Positions 15,485-24,030 of a DNA stretch of 56,020 bases are shown in pieces. This stretch comes from Paracoccaceae bacterium. Lineage in GTDB: Bacteria > Pseudomonadota > Alphaproteobacteria > Rhodobacterales > Rhodobacteraceae. The DNA is taken from contig JANQRL010000025.1 of assembly GCA_028284605.1 (NCBI GenBank), forward strand, positions 1-56,020. The letters run 5' to 3'. The notes beneath the pieces are model-generated. The model ran no database searches and was not told the origin of the DNA. It saw only the letters and a list, made by a program, of their open reading frames with translations. The number at the start of each line of letters is the position of its first letter. Position 1 is the stretch's first letter. Both the position numbers and the translations under genes were made by a program.

Positions 15485-16454
15485 CCCGCGCCGTGGCGCG
15501 GCGTTCCTAGCCGCCGGGCGGCGGGTGGTGGAGACCGAGGCGCGGGCGCTGACCGCGCTGGGCAAGGCGCTCGACGACAGTTTCGCGGCGGCGGTGGAAC
15601 TCCTACTAGATGTCACCGGGCGGGTGATCGTCAGCGGGATGGGGAAGTCGGGCCATATCGCGCGGAAGATCGCGGCCACATTCGCGAGCACCGGAACGCC
15701 GGCCCATTTCGTTCATCCCGCCGAGGCGTCCCATGGCGATCTCGGGATGATGGCCCAGGGCGATGTGGCGCTGGTCCTGTCGAATTCCGGGGAGACGCCG
15801 GAACTGGCCGATCTGGTCGCCTATACCCGCCGGTTCTCGATCCCGCTGATCGGGGTCGCGGGCCGGGCGGAGAGCACTTTGCTCCGGCAATCCGATGTCG
15901 CCCTGGTGCTGCCGGAGGCGGAGGAAGCCTGCGGTAAGGGGATCGTGCCGACCACCTCCACCACGATGACCCTGGCGCTGGGCGATGCGCTGGCGGTGGC
16001 GCTGATGGAGCATCGCAGCTTCACGCCCGAGCATTTCCGTGAGTTCCACCCGGGCGGCAAGCTGGGCGCGCGGCTCTCCAGGGTCGGCGATCTGATGCAT
16101 GGCGGCGCGGCGGTACCGCTGGTCGGCAAGGCAACGCCGATGAGCGATGCTTTGCTGACAATCAGCCAGAAGGGATTTGGCGTGGTCGGCGTTCTGGACG
16201 AGGATAACGATCTGGTCGGGATCGTGACCGATGGCGACCTGCGCCGGCATATGGGCGGGCTGCTCGACCGGGTGGCGGGGGATGTGATGACAGAGGCGCC
16301 GCGCACGATCGGACCGGACGCGCTCGCCGAGGAGGCCGTGGCCCTGATGAACGACCGCAAGATCACCTGTCTCTTCGTGGTGGACCCTGCGAGGTCGCGC
16401 CGGGTGGCGGGCATCCTGCATATCCACGATTGCCTGCGCGCGGGCATCGTCTGA
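15465..16454 (+). CDS. kdsD: Arabinose-5-phosphate isomerase (KdsD/KpsF family)
   Basis: The 329-residue enzyme interconverts D-ribulose 5-phosphate and D-arabinose 5-phosphate, the first step to Kdo. The SIS domain contains VIVSGMGKSGHIARKIAAT, HPAEASHGDLGM and LVLSNSGETPE, and two CBS domains fill the C-terminal third (MSDALLTISQKGFGVVGV and VAGDVMTEAPRTIG). Length and order are standard. It overlaps the end of rnd and lies four bases before lptC, placing Kdo synthesis beside LPS transport. Whether it serves LPS, capsule or both cannot be told, since kdsB lies about 12 kb away in a glycan locus. Confidence 0.95.
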   Translation: MTSSPTDPRRGAAFLAAGRRVVETEARALTALGKALDDSFAAAVELLLDVTGRVIVSGMGKSGHIARKIAATFASTGTPAHFVHPAEASHGDLGMMAQGDVALVLSNSGETPELADLVAYTRRFSIPLIGVAGRAESTLLRQSDVALVLPEAEEACGKGIVPTTSTTMTLALGDALAVALMEHRSFTPEHFREFHPGGKLGARLSRVGDLMHGGAAVPLVGKATPMSDALLTISQKGFGVVGVLDEDNDLVGIVTDGDLRRHMGGLLDRVAGDVMTEAPRTIGPDALAEEAVALMNDRKITCLFVVDPARSRRVAGILHIHDCLRAGIV

Positions 16455-16458
16455 GGCG

Positions 16459-17058
16459 ATGGTCGCGGACAACCGCTATTCCCGGTTCGTCAACTGGCTC
16501 AAGGTCCTGCTGCCGCTCGCGGCGCTGGCGTTGCTCTCCACCCTGTTTCTGTTCGCCCGGGGGCCCGCCGACCCGTCAACGATCCCGTTCGCGGAGATCG
16601 AAGCGGTGGCGCGGGACCAGCGGCTGACCTCGCCCGCCTTCTCGGGCGTTGCCGACGACGGCTCGATTATCGCGCTTTCGGCTCAGAGCGCTCAGCCGGA
16701 AGGCGGCGACGGTCTCATCGTCGCGGCGCCGCGCGCCCGGATCGATAGCTTGGACGGGACCCGGATCAACATCGTGGCCGGGTTCGGACAGATCATCGAA
16801 AACGGACGCGGCGCGCGGCTCGAGGAAGATGTCGAGATCGAGACCTCGAACGGCTACACGATCGAAACCGGCGGGCTGACCGCGCGCCTCGATACCGGCC
16901 GGCTGGAGACCCTGGGTCCGGTCACCGCCGAGGCCCCCTATGGCGAGTTGACCGCCGGCCGGTTGGTGATCGAGACGCCCGAAGGCGGCGGCGGCCAGCG
17001 GATGCTGTTCACAGACGGGGTCGACCTGATATACCGCCCGCAAAGACAGGACCCGTGA
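16459..17058 (+). CDS. lptC: LPS export protein LptC
   Basis: The 199-residue bitopic protein has one membrane anchor at about residues 12-33 and a periplasmic beta-jellyroll domain (LptC/YrbK). It receives LPS from the LptBFG transporter and hands it to LptA. Landmarks are ARIDSLDGTRINIVAGFGQI and LTAGRLVIETPEGGG. Sequence conservation in LptC is low, so the call rests on architecture and on its place directly before lptA and lptB. The gap to kdsD is four bases. Confidence 0.88.
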   Translation: MVADNRYSRFVNWLKVLLPLAALALLSTLFLFARGPADPSTIPFAEIEAVARDQRLTSPAFSGVADDGSIIALSAQSAQPEGGDGLIVAAPRARIDSLDGTRINIVAGFGQIIENGRGARLEEDVEIETSNGYTIETGGLTARLDTGRLETLGPVTAEAPYGELTAGRLVIETPEGGGGQRMLFTDGVDLIYRPQRQDP

Positions 17059-17062
17059 TCTC

Positions 17063-17551
17063 GTGACGCTTTCCCGCAGTTTCCTGACCCTTGCCTGGCT
17101 CGTCGCGGCCCCGGCCGCGCTCGCCCAGGGCACCGATATCCGGCTCGGCGGTCTCTCCGCGGACCCGGACGCGCCGGTCGAGATCGCGGCCGAGAACCTC
17201 GCCGTCGATCAGCAGAGCGGGCGCGCCGAGTTCACCGGCGGGGTGGTGATCGGGCAGGGCGATCTCCGGATCGCGGCGGGCCGGGTGCTGGTGCGTTATG
17301 ACGATGCCGGCGAAGCGATCACCGAGCTCGAGGCCACCGGCGGCGTCACCTTCGTGACCCCGACCGAAGCTGCGGAGGCCCAGCGCGCGACCTACGACCT
17401 GAGCGCCGAAACCCTCGTCATGACCGGTTCGGTCCTGCTCACCCAGGGCGCCAGCGCGATCTCTGCCGATATCATGCGGATCGACCTCACCGACGGGTCG
17501 GCGCGGATGGAAGGCAATGTCCGGACCGTCTTTCGACAGGCCGACCCATGA
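17063..17551 (+). CDS. lptA: LPS transport periplasmic protein LptA (OstA-like)
   Basis: The 162-residue product begins with a GTG at 17063 and has a signal peptide ending near AAPAALAQG. The mature part has the OstA/LptA fold pattern: [38 protein letters not shown] and [18 protein letters not shown]. LptA forms the bridge that carries LPS across the periplasm to LptD/E. It follows lptC by four bases and overlaps lptB by ATGA, typical of the lptCAB unit. Confidence 0.92.
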   Translation: MTLSRSFLTLAWLVAAPAALAQGTDIRLGGLSADPDAPVEIAAENLAVDQQSGRAEFTGGVVIGQGDLRIAAGRVLVRYDDAGEAITELEATGGVTFVTPTEAAEAQRATYDLSAETLVMTGSVLLTQGASAISADIMRIDLTDGSARMEGNVRTVFRQADP

Positions 17552-18309
17552 CGGGCCGGCCGGACCTCGCCGTCGCGGAGGGGACGGCCGGGCTGAAGGT
17601 CCTCACCCTGCGCAAGAGCTACCGCAAGCGCATGGTCATCCGTGACGTCAGTCTCGATCTCGACCGCGGCGAGGTGGTGGCGCTGCTCGGGCCCAACGGG
17701 TCCGGCAAGACCACCTGCTTTTATGCCATCGCCGGCCTGATCACGCCCGAGGCCGGGCAGGTGGTGGTCGACGGTCGCGACGTCACCGCTTTGCCGATGT
17801 ATCGCCGCGCCAAACTCGGCATCGGCTACCTGCCGCAGGAAATGTCGATCTTTCGCGGCCTGAGCGTGGAGGACAACATCCTCGCCATCCTCGAGATCAC
17901 CGAGCCCGACCGTACCTCACGCCGTGAGCGGCTTGAGGAGTTGCTCAGCGATTTCTCCATCGAGCATCTGCGCCGGGCGCCGGCGCTGGCGCTTTCCGGC
18001 GGGGAGCGGCGCCGGACGGAGATCGCGCGCTGCCTCGCCGCGAACCCGAAATACGTGCTTCTCGACGAGCCCTTCGCCGGGGTCGATCCCATCGCGGTGG
18101 GGGAAATCCGGCAGCTTGTGGCCGATCTGAAGACCCGCGGGATCGGCGTGCTGATCACCGACCACAATGTCCGCGAGACCCTCGAAATCGTCGACCGCGC
18201 CTATATCCTGCACGATGGCCGCGTGATCATGAGCGGCACTGCCGAGGAGGTGGTGCGCGACGAGAATGTGCGCCGCGTCTATCTCGGCCAGAGCTTCCGC
18301 GTTAACTGA
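17548..18309 (+). CDS. lptB: LPS export ABC transporter ATPase LptB
   Basis: The 253-residue ATPase powers LPS extraction from the inner membrane with LptFG. Walker A is GPNGSGKTT at residues 48-56, the signature is LSGGERRR, Walker B is [13 protein letters not shown], and the switch histidine lies in [22 protein letters not shown]-type wording around the signature and the closing [12 protein letters not shown] are characteristic of LptB rather than of amino-acid ABC ATPases. The start overlaps lptA by ATGA. lptF and lptG are not in the window. Confidence 0.95.
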   Translation: MTGRPDLAVAEGTAGLKVLTLRKSYRKRMVIRDVSLDLDRGEVVALLGPNGSGKTTCFYAIAGLITPEAGQVVVDGRDVTALPMYRRAKLGIGYLPQEMSIFRGLSVEDNILAILEITEPDRTSRRERLEELLSDFSIEHLRRAPALALSGGERRRTEIARCLAANPKYVLLDEPFAGVDPIAVGEIRQLVADLKTRGIGVLITDHNVRETLEIVDRAYILHDGRVIMSGTAEEVVRDENVRRVYLGQSFRVN

Positions 18310-18316
18310 GGAATCG

Positions 18317-18346
18317 TTGACAAGCCCCGCGCGGCTGTCGCCAAAT
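18317..18346 (+). promoter_or_regulatory. Possible promoter for hpf
   Basis: TTGACA at 18317-18322 lies seven bases after the lptB stop. A weak -10 candidate, CCAAAT, follows at 18341-18346 with an 18-bp spacer. The 217-bp gap before hpf makes a separate promoter plausible. The rest of the gap shows no clear hairpin or gene. Confidence 0.35.
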
Positions 18347-18526
18347 GGCTGCGATGACCGAGCCTACCCATCGAGAAGGTTTGCCCGGACCGTCCTGGAA
18401 ACGAACCGGGACCGGACCATGGCACAAGCCCACTTGCATCCGCCCGGAAACCTGTCAGACCCCGCCTCTCGGCTGAGGGCGTTCACGGATGTCCACGGGA
18501 CCGGTCGCGCAACAGGGGGAGAGAAG

Positions 18527-19105
18527 ATGCGCTATCAGATCAGTGGCAAGCAGATCGATATCGGCGAAGCGCTCCAGACCCACGTGAAGTCGGAGATAGA
18601 CGGGATTATCGAGAAATATGCGAGCCGCTCGACCGAGGCGATGGTGATCTTCTCCCGCTCCGGCCATGAGTTCTACTGCGAGACCGTGGTGCATCTTACC
18701 ACCGGGCTCAACCTTTCCGCGAAAGGCCACGCGACCGAGATCTACGCGGCCTTCGACAACTGCCTAGACAAGATGGACAAGCAGCTCCGCCGCTACAAGC
18801 GCCGGTTGAAAGATCATCACCGGGAACGGTCCAAACCCGTTGAGGTTTCCGAGGCCGGCGCCTATATCCTGGCCTCGTCGGAGACGCCGGACGAGGCCGA
18901 GCCGGACAATATCTCGTCGATGATCATCGCCGAGATGGAGACGCGGATACCGTCGCTCTCGGTCGGGGAAGCCGTGATGCAGATGGAACTGGCCCATGCG
19001 CCGGTACTGGTGTTCCGTAACGAGGGTCATGACGGGATCAACGTGGTCTACCGTCGGGACGACGGCAATATCGGCTGGATCGACCCGCGCAATTCTGGAA
19101 AGTGA
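18527..19105 (+). CDS. hpf: Ribosome hibernation promoting factor, long form
   Basis: The 192-residue protein has the N-terminal HPF/RaiA domain (MRYQISGKQIDIGEALQTHV, then YCETVVHLTTGLNLSAKGHATEIYAAFD) and a C-terminal dimerisation domain (IPSLSVGEAVMQMELAHAPVLVFRN, then GINVVYRRDDGNIGWIDP). The long form dimerises 70S ribosomes into inactive 100S particles under starvation. The start ATG follows GGGGGAGAG. A long in-frame upstream extension into the lptB end is not supported. It precedes ptsN by 25 bases, a common pairing. Confidence 0.95.
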   Translation: MRYQISGKQIDIGEALQTHVKSEIDGIIEKYASRSTEAMVIFSRSGHEFYCETVVHLTTGLNLSAKGHATEIYAAFDNCLDKMDKQLRRYKRRLKDHHRERSKPVEVSEAGAYILASSETPDEAEPDNISSMIIAEMETRIPSLSVGEAVMQMELAHAPVLVFRNEGHDGINVVYRRDDGNIGWIDPRNSGK

Positions 19106-19130
19106 CCGAACGGTCAGGGATCAGGACGCC

Positions 19131-19595
19131 ATGCAGCTATCGGATATTCTGAACCAGGACGCCGTGCGCAGCCGCGCCGCCGCGAGCAGCAAGAAGCGCC
19201 TGTTCCACGATCTGGGCGAGATGGCGGAAGCCTGTTACGGGCTTGCCCATGGCGCGGTGATCGAGGCGCTCTTGGACCGCGAAGGGCTGGGTCCGACCGG
19301 CGTCGGCCATGGCGTGGCGCTGCCCCATGCGCGGCTCGCCGATGTGCCGAGCGTTCAGGGGTTGTTCCTGCGGCTTGAGAAACCGCTCGATTTCGACGCG
19401 GTGGACCGGCAGCCGGTGGACCTGGTCTTTGCCCTGCTGGCGCCGCTCGATGCCGGGGTGGATCATCTCAAGGCGCTGGCGCTGGTCTCGCGCACGATGC
19501 GCAACCAGTCGGTCTGCGCGAAGCTCAGGGCGAATAGCGATCCGGCGACGCTGCACACGATCCTGACCGACGCGACTTCGTCCCAGGCGGCGTGA
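19131..19595 (+). CDS. ptsN: PTS IIA-like nitrogen-regulatory protein (EIIA-Ntr)
   Basis: The 154-residue protein is the terminal phospho-acceptor of the nitrogen PTS. The active histidine is His66 in GVGHGVALPHARL. Other family marks are VIEALLDREGLGPTGVG and FALLAPLDAGVDHLKALALVSR. It regulates potassium transport, sigma-E or nitrogen-related processes through direct binding in its phosphorylated or free state. AGGA precedes the ATG. rpoN, often found between lptB and hpf in other proteobacteria, is absent here. Confidence 0.95.
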   Translation: MQLSDILNQDAVRSRAAASSKKRLFHDLGEMAEACYGLAHGAVIEALLDREGLGPTGVGHGVALPHARLADVPSVQGLFLRLEKPLDFDAVDRQPVDLVFALLAPLDAGVDHLKALALVSRTMRNQSVCAKLRANSDPATLHTILTDATSSQAA

Positions 19596-19608
19596 TCTAG
19601 GCGCCGCA

Positions 19609-19656
19609 CCGGCCCGGCCAGTCACCCGCCCGGCCAGTCACCTGCCCGGCCAGTCT
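19609..19656. repeat. Three tandem 16-bp repeats over the sulfotransferase stop codon
   Basis: Units at 19609-19624, 19625-19640 and 19641-19656 share GCCCGGCCAGTC. The third encodes the last residues (DWPGR) of the sulfotransferase, the second includes its stop, and the first lies beyond it. Slippage seems to have copied the gene end outward. The array also fills the 42-bp gap to the convergent ptsN gene. Confidence 0.85.
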
Positions 19657-21068
19657 CCGAACCCGAAGAGGATGTAGTCGCGCTGATAGGCGTCGCGGGC
19701 GAGCGCTTCGAGTTCCGCATCGTAGATCGCCGCGAGGACATCGCGATGCGGATCGGTCAGGGTGGCGATGACCGGCGCGTCGGCACGCCCGATCTGGGCG
19801 GTAAGGCCGGCCAGGTCTTCGGCCAAACGCTCCTCCCGCAGGATCATGTCGGGCAGGACGAAGCCGCCGAACCCCTCGACGACCGAGGATTGGCTCGCCC
19901 AGTGACCGTCGACGCGGACAGAGGTCTGACCGCGGAGATTCTTGCGCAGGAATTCGAGAAAGGCCCCGAACGCCGTGCGATGGGCCGCGCTATCGTAGTC
20001 GTCGGTCGGGTCGGCCTCGGGGATCGGCAGCTTGAACTCGCGCCGGAGCGTCGCGCGGATCTCGGCGAACCCCCCCGGACCGGCGGTCAGAATGCGATCG
20101 CAGAAGGCCGCATGGGCACGGGCCAGCGGGTGGCGCAACACGGTGAAGCCGCGATGGCCCGGGCGCTGTCGTTTCCACTTGCGCAGGCTCTGCTGGCTGA
20201 ACCCGGTGATCAACGCCTCGCCGTCGACCCCGTCGAGTGCGGCGAGCCAGTCCTTCACCGCCTCTTCCGGCCCGGACCGGACTGGCAGGTAGAGCAGCGG
20301 GCTCTCGGCCGCCGCAAAATAAGAGGGCACCGCCGGTGCGCGGCGCGGCTCGAAATTCGGGGTCCGGTGCAGATCGAACCGGTCGATCCCGGTCAGCGCC
20401 TGCTCCATCGCGGCGAAGTTCTCGACCTTCTCCGACATCGGCTCCGGGTTCTGTTTCTTCAGCTTCCTGTCCAGGCTGTCGAGCCGCGCGTCGGAGCCGA
20501 GCCAGGTGGCGAGCCCGTTCATGACGTCGATGTCCTGAAGGTCGTCGTAGGCGATGTAGAACGCGGTCTGCCCGGTCTTCTGCAACGTGTTGAGGATCTG
20601 GACCTGGAACGCTTGCAGGGCGGCGAGATGCGCCTCGAACTCCGCCGCGTCGAAGCGCACTTTCTCGCGCCGGGCATGTTTGGCGCTGGTCAGCTTCCAC
20701 TGGCCGGTGGCGCGGGCGATCTTCCAGCTGATGTAGCTGTCGAGCGGATTGCGGGTCAGCACGATCTTGGCGCAGCGCGGATCGGGCAGGACCCGGTCGA
20801 GCGCCCGGGGATCGTGGTCGTTGAAGAACCGGAAGCCGCCGAGCCCGCCCGACATCTCGCGGATGGTGTCGATCAGCCGGTCCGGGTCGGCCTCGCGCAT
20901 CTCACGGGTGATGCCGAGGATATCCGCGCTGTTCGGGTAACCGATGAATTGCGGGTTGAAGGCCTCGCCATGGCAGGTGATCCCATCGAAGGCGTTGAGG
21001 TTCGCCTCGAGGAAGTTCGACCCGGTGCGCATCTCGGCCAGCACGACGAAAAGATCGAAATCGGCCAT
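19638..21068 (-). CDS. Two-lobed sulfotransferase-family protein
   Basis: The 476-residue protein begins with a PAPS-dependent sulfotransferase domain: LAEMRTGSNFLEANLN is the 5'-phosphosulfate loop, AKIVLTRNPLDSYISWKIA the 3'-phosphate site. It resembles NodH/LPS-type sulfotransferases. A second segment from about residue 290 looks like another sulfotransferase fold: KRQRPGHRGFTVLRHPLARAHAAFCDRIL and a terminal YDAELEALARDAYQRDYILFGFGDW. It lacks a clear P-loop of its own, as far as I can see. The gene follows the DUF5928-type glycosyltransferase by four bases, so the acceptor is probably the surface glycan made by this locus. Confidence 0.82.
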   Translation of the reverse strand: MADFDLFVVLAEMRTGSNFLEANLNAFDGITCHGEAFNPQFIGYPNSADILGITREMREADPDRLIDTIREMSGGLGGFRFFNDHDPRALDRVLPDPRCAKIVLTRNPLDSYISWKIARATGQWKLTSAKHARREKVRFDAAEFEAHLAALQAFQVQILNTLQKTGQTAFYIAYDDLQDIDVMNGLATWLGSDARLDSLDRKLKKQNPEPMSEKVENFAAMEQALTGIDRFDLHRTPNFEPRRAPAVPSYFAAAESPLLYLPVRSGPEEAVKDWLAALDGVDGEALITGFSQQSLRKWKRQRPGHRGFTVLRHPLARAHAAFCDRILTAGPGGFAEIRATLRREFKLPIPEADPTDDYDSAAHRTAFGAFLEFLRKNLRGQTSVRVDGHWASQSSVVEGFGGFVLPDMILREERLAEDLAGLTAQIGRADAPVIATLTDPHRDVLAAIYDAELEALARDAYQRDYILFGFGDWPGR

Positions 21069-21072
21069 CAGC

Positions 21073-22770
21073 TCATTTCACGAGATAGGGCTTGCGGCGA
21101 CCGGGTTTGGCCTGGCTCGGCGCCCGGTCGACCGGAAAGTCGCCCATCAGATAAGGATGCATGCCCTGGTTCTTCAGGTTCTGGAGGAACTGGCCGAAGC
21201 CCTTGAGATCGATCAGCCGCGGCGCCTCGGTCAACCGCCGCAGACCCGGGCTGCCGGTCTCGTCGATCACCGTTTGCAGCGCCTCCGTCGGTGCCTCGAT
21301 GAACTCGGCCATGGTCCAGATCCGGATCCGCGCCTTGGCATAGGTCGAGCGCAGGGCGTAGAGGTGATCGGCCTCGATCTTCTGCAGTTTGGCAGCCTTC
21401 GCCCGCAGCACGGAGAAGTTCTCGTTCGACAGAAAGAGCGGTACCGCCCAAGCGCCGGAAATCACGCTGATCTGGGCGTTGGGGTCCTTGGCGATGTCCC
21501 AACTGATGAACTGACTGTCGCGCGGCCCGAACTGGAAGCACTGACGCTCGCCCCGCGTGTTCCAGATCAGGTTGGTCAGGAACATCCAGGCGTTGTAGTC
21601 GCGGAGTTTGGGATTGGCGGAGAGCGCGCCGGCGAACGTGTCCTGCCTTCCGTCGAACTCGGCGCCTTCGGGCGCGAAGAGGTGGCCATGGACCCGTGCC
21701 CCGGTGACCTTGGCGAGCCAGGGCTCGAAATCCTCGAAAAGCTCGGCAAAGCCCTCGAACACCGAGTAGCGCGCCGACGTGACGCCGTTTTCCCAGTTTT
21801 CGTTGGGGAACCGGCTCTGCATGTAGAGACCTGGACGGCCGCGGGTGCGGCGCTCCACCGCCTTGGCGAAAATGCGGTCGATCTTGCCCGGGTTCGGCTC
21901 GGTCCCGCTCATGGCACCGGCGGGATCGCCGAGAAAGGTGTCGTAGAGCCGATCCGCCCTCGGCCAGATCTTGCGGGCGACGAAACAGTCGGAGCGGCGC
22001 AGGAGTTGCAGATGGTCGTCGTAGAAGATGTGTGGTTTGCCCTGGAAATCGAACTTCGACAGCGTGAGCGACCGGCTTTCGATGTTCTGGGAATAGAGCC
22101 GGGAGAGGGTCTGGAAATAGCTCTCGTCCGGAATCCAGACCTGGCGGAAATAGCGGTCCCAGCTCGGGCGGTCCGGATCTTCGAGGATCGCCGAGAGGGT
22201 TTGCCGGGTCAGGCACCACCATTGCGAGCCCATATGAGGGACGAGCCCGGCTGGAATCCGGCGCTGAAGCTTGTAGCGGCGCTGCACCTCGACCCACCAA
22301 TCGAAGAGTTTGCGCTGCCGCTTCCAGGAGAACGGGAAGCGCAGGGTGAAGCGTTCTTCGTCGAGACCGCCCACGGTCCAGGGCACGTCCGCCGTCGTCG
22401 CGCTCTCGATGAAATCGGTGCGCGGACGGGCGGCGAGGTAGCTCTGTAGCTCCTGCACCGGGCGCAGCGGCATGCACGACCCCGATGCCAGATAGACATG
22501 GGCGACATCGGGAAACTCGTGCAGCATCAGCTCCGACGCGGCCTGGGAGGCGGCGACGATGCCCCAGCCGCCCCACTCGCATCGATGCCGGGTCGAGAAT
22601 CGCACGTTCTCCAGGTCGGCGAGGCCCGCGACGAAGGTGTCGTAGGTCTTGCTTGCGACCTTTGCATCGACATGGACCACGACCGGACAGCCCGCCGCGT
22701 GCCAGTGCCGGAGCACCTGCTCGGCCCGGTCCAGCGCGGTATGCACGAGCATGACGATGCCGACATTCAT
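21073..22770 (-). CDS. Core-2/I-branching-like (GT14) glycosyltransferase with DUF5928-type C-terminus
   Basis: The 565-residue enzyme starts MNVGIVMLVHTALDRAEQVL and continues VVVHVDAK, YLASGSCMPLRPVQEL and GSQWWCLTR, the pattern of beta-1,6-N-acetylglucosaminyltransferase-like GT14 proteins. The C-terminal 260 residues, from about YDTFLGDP, match what I know as DUF5928 in roseobacters (recognised by eye, not searched). It probably adds a sugar to a surface polymer in the cytoplasm. It overlaps the upstream glycosyltransferase by 4 bp and lies four bases before the sulfotransferase, forming a three-gene unit. Confidence 0.78.
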   Translation of the reverse strand: MNVGIVMLVHTALDRAEQVLRHWHAAGCPVVVHVDAKVASKTYDTFVAGLADLENVRFSTRHRCEWGGWGIVAASQAASELMLHEFPDVAHVYLASGSCMPLRPVQELQSYLAARPRTDFIESATTADVPWTVGGLDEERFTLRFPFSWKRQRKLFDWWVEVQRRYKLQRRIPAGLVPHMGSQWWCLTRQTLSAILEDPDRPSWDRYFRQVWIPDESYFQTLSRLYSQNIESRSLTLSKFDFQGKPHIFYDDHLQLLRRSDCFVARKIWPRADRLYDTFLGDPAGAMSGTEPNPGKIDRIFAKAVERRTRGRPGLYMQSRFPNENWENGVTSARYSVFEGFAELFEDFEPWLAKVTGARVHGHLFAPEGAEFDGRQDTFAGALSANPKLRDYNAWMFLTNLIWNTRGERQCFQFGPRDSQFISWDIAKDPNAQISVISGAWAVPLFLSNENFSVLRAKAAKLQKIEADHLYALRSTYAKARIRIWTMAEFIEAPTEALQTVIDETGSPGLRRLTEAPRLIDLKGFGQFLQNLKNQGMHPYLMGDFPVDRAPSQAKPGRRKPYLVK

Positions 22771-23777
22771 GCCCAGTTGCCCTTCGACATCAGGCCGAGA
22801 ATCTCAAGCTGGCGCCAGTTGATGTATTTCTCGGACCACTTGCACCACAGGTCCGGGTTCTCGTTCAGCCCGGCGGCATAGGCCACGTATTCGTGGCTGT
22901 TGGCATAGTGCTGCTTGCGGCTCAGTTCCTCGGCCGCCTTGATCGTGAACGTGTCGAGGAACTTGGTGTGCAGGAGCGCGCCCGACGCCTTTTCCCCGCC
23001 CCATTCGTCATAGGTCAGGTTCAGCCCGCGGGGCAGCAGCATGTGGGTGGAACTGACATAGGCATAGGCGCGGTCCCACTTGACCAGGGGGATCTTGTTC
23101 AGCGCCGGGGCGCGCCAGGGCTCGTCCTGAAAGAACATCCGCGACCGGGGGCCGCCTTGAATCCAGAGGTTCTTCAGCCCCGGATTGCGCTTGATCGAGT
23201 AGTTACCGGCGTCGAACCAGGCGGCGATGTCGAGCGGGTTGTCGCCGCGGCGGTAGGGCAGCTCGTCGAGCCGGCCCTTGGGGTACATGTCGATCAGCAT
23301 CGCCGAGAAGGAGCGGATCGAGGAGGCGTCGAGCCAGTCGGTCAGCGCTTGAATGGGCCGTGAATCGCAGAACGGGTAGACGAAGAGCTCGTCGGGATCG
23401 ACGACGAGGCACCAGTGCCGGTGGCCGTAGCGCATCTGAAGCCCGTTCAGCCAGTCGACCCCGAACCGGGACTTCTTGTAGCTGGCCGTGGTGCTCCAGA
23501 GCGAGACATCGGGCTGCTCGGCCAGGTATTCGCGCCCGCCATCGTCGCTGTCATTGTCGACCATCAGGAAGTGGTTGACGCCCATCTCCCTGTAATACTT
23601 CAGGAAATAGGGGAGGCGGACATCCTCGTTCCGGAACGTGGAGAAGACCAGAATGTCGGAGGGGGCGATCGCCGCGGTGCGGTTGACGACCTCGGTCAGC
23701 TGGCGCCGCTTGCGCATAGCGCGCCAGCGCCAGCGCTTGCGCCGCAGTCGAAGACCGTATGACCGCAAGAACCCCAA
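22767..23777 (-). CDS. Family 2-type glycosyltransferase (Glyco_tranf_2_4), copy 1
   Basis: The 336-residue protein has a basic N-terminus rich in RKR, then AIAPSDILVFSTFRNEDVRLPYFL, FLMVDNDSDDGG and WCLVVDPDELFVYP, the acidic motifs expected for nucleotide-sugar and metal binding. AMLIDMYPKGRL is shared with the paralog at 24031-25062, so the two are duplicates separated by 253 bp. It overlaps the DUF5928-type gene by 4 bp. The sugar donor and acceptor are unknown. It opens the three-gene unit that ends with the sulfotransferase. Confidence 0.85.
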   Translation of the reverse strand: MGFLRSYGLRLRRKRWRWRAMRKRRQLTEVVNRTAAIAPSDILVFSTFRNEDVRLPYFLKYYREMGVNHFLMVDNDSDDGGREYLAEQPDVSLWSTTASYKKSRFGVDWLNGLQMRYGHRHWCLVVDPDELFVYPFCDSRPIQALTDWLDASSIRSFSAMLIDMYPKGRLDELPYRRGDNPLDIAAWFDAGNYSIKRNPGLKNLWIQGGPRSRMFFQDEPWRAPALNKIPLVKWDRAYAYVSSTHMLLPRGLNLTYDEWGGEKASGALLHTKFLDTFTIKAAEELSRKQHYANSHEYVAYAAGLNENPDLWCKWSEKYINWRQLEILGLMSKGNWA

Positions 23778-23851
23778 AAACTGCCTCTCTTACTGCCTGA
23801 TCGGACCGGTTCGCATTCGGGCCCTATCATGACACGCTTAACGCGGCCTTG

Positions 23852-23878
23852 AAATCCGCCACCCCTTTCGGCGGGTTT
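23852..23878. terminator. Hairpin between the paralogous glycosyltransferases
   Basis: AAATCCGCC at 23852-23860 and GGCGGGTTT at 23870-23878 can pair over nine positions, with one G-T, around a nine-base loop. It lies in the 253-bp gap downstream of the 24031-25062 gene on the minus strand. It could end or attenuate that transcript, though no long T run follows. A second hairpin with arms GTCCGG and CCGGAC lies at 24001-24028, right at that gene's stop codon. Confidence 0.4.
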
Positions 23879-24030
23879 GGGGCGCCTCGGCGTCAGGGAC
23901 TGCTCGTCCCGCCGCGATCACGTTTTTTCCGGTGATACTGGCCGGTTGGACTCAGGTAAACAGAAATGTCGCCGCGGTCCGGCGGGCATCTGGGGACCGT
24001 GTCCGGGGCGGCGCGCCGGGGTCCGGACGT

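Noticed and set aside
20944-22449. A 501-codon open frame on the plus strand opposite the glycosyltransferase
   Set aside because: It lies antisense to a gene with clear glycosyltransferase motifs, has no motif of its own and no ribosome binding site.
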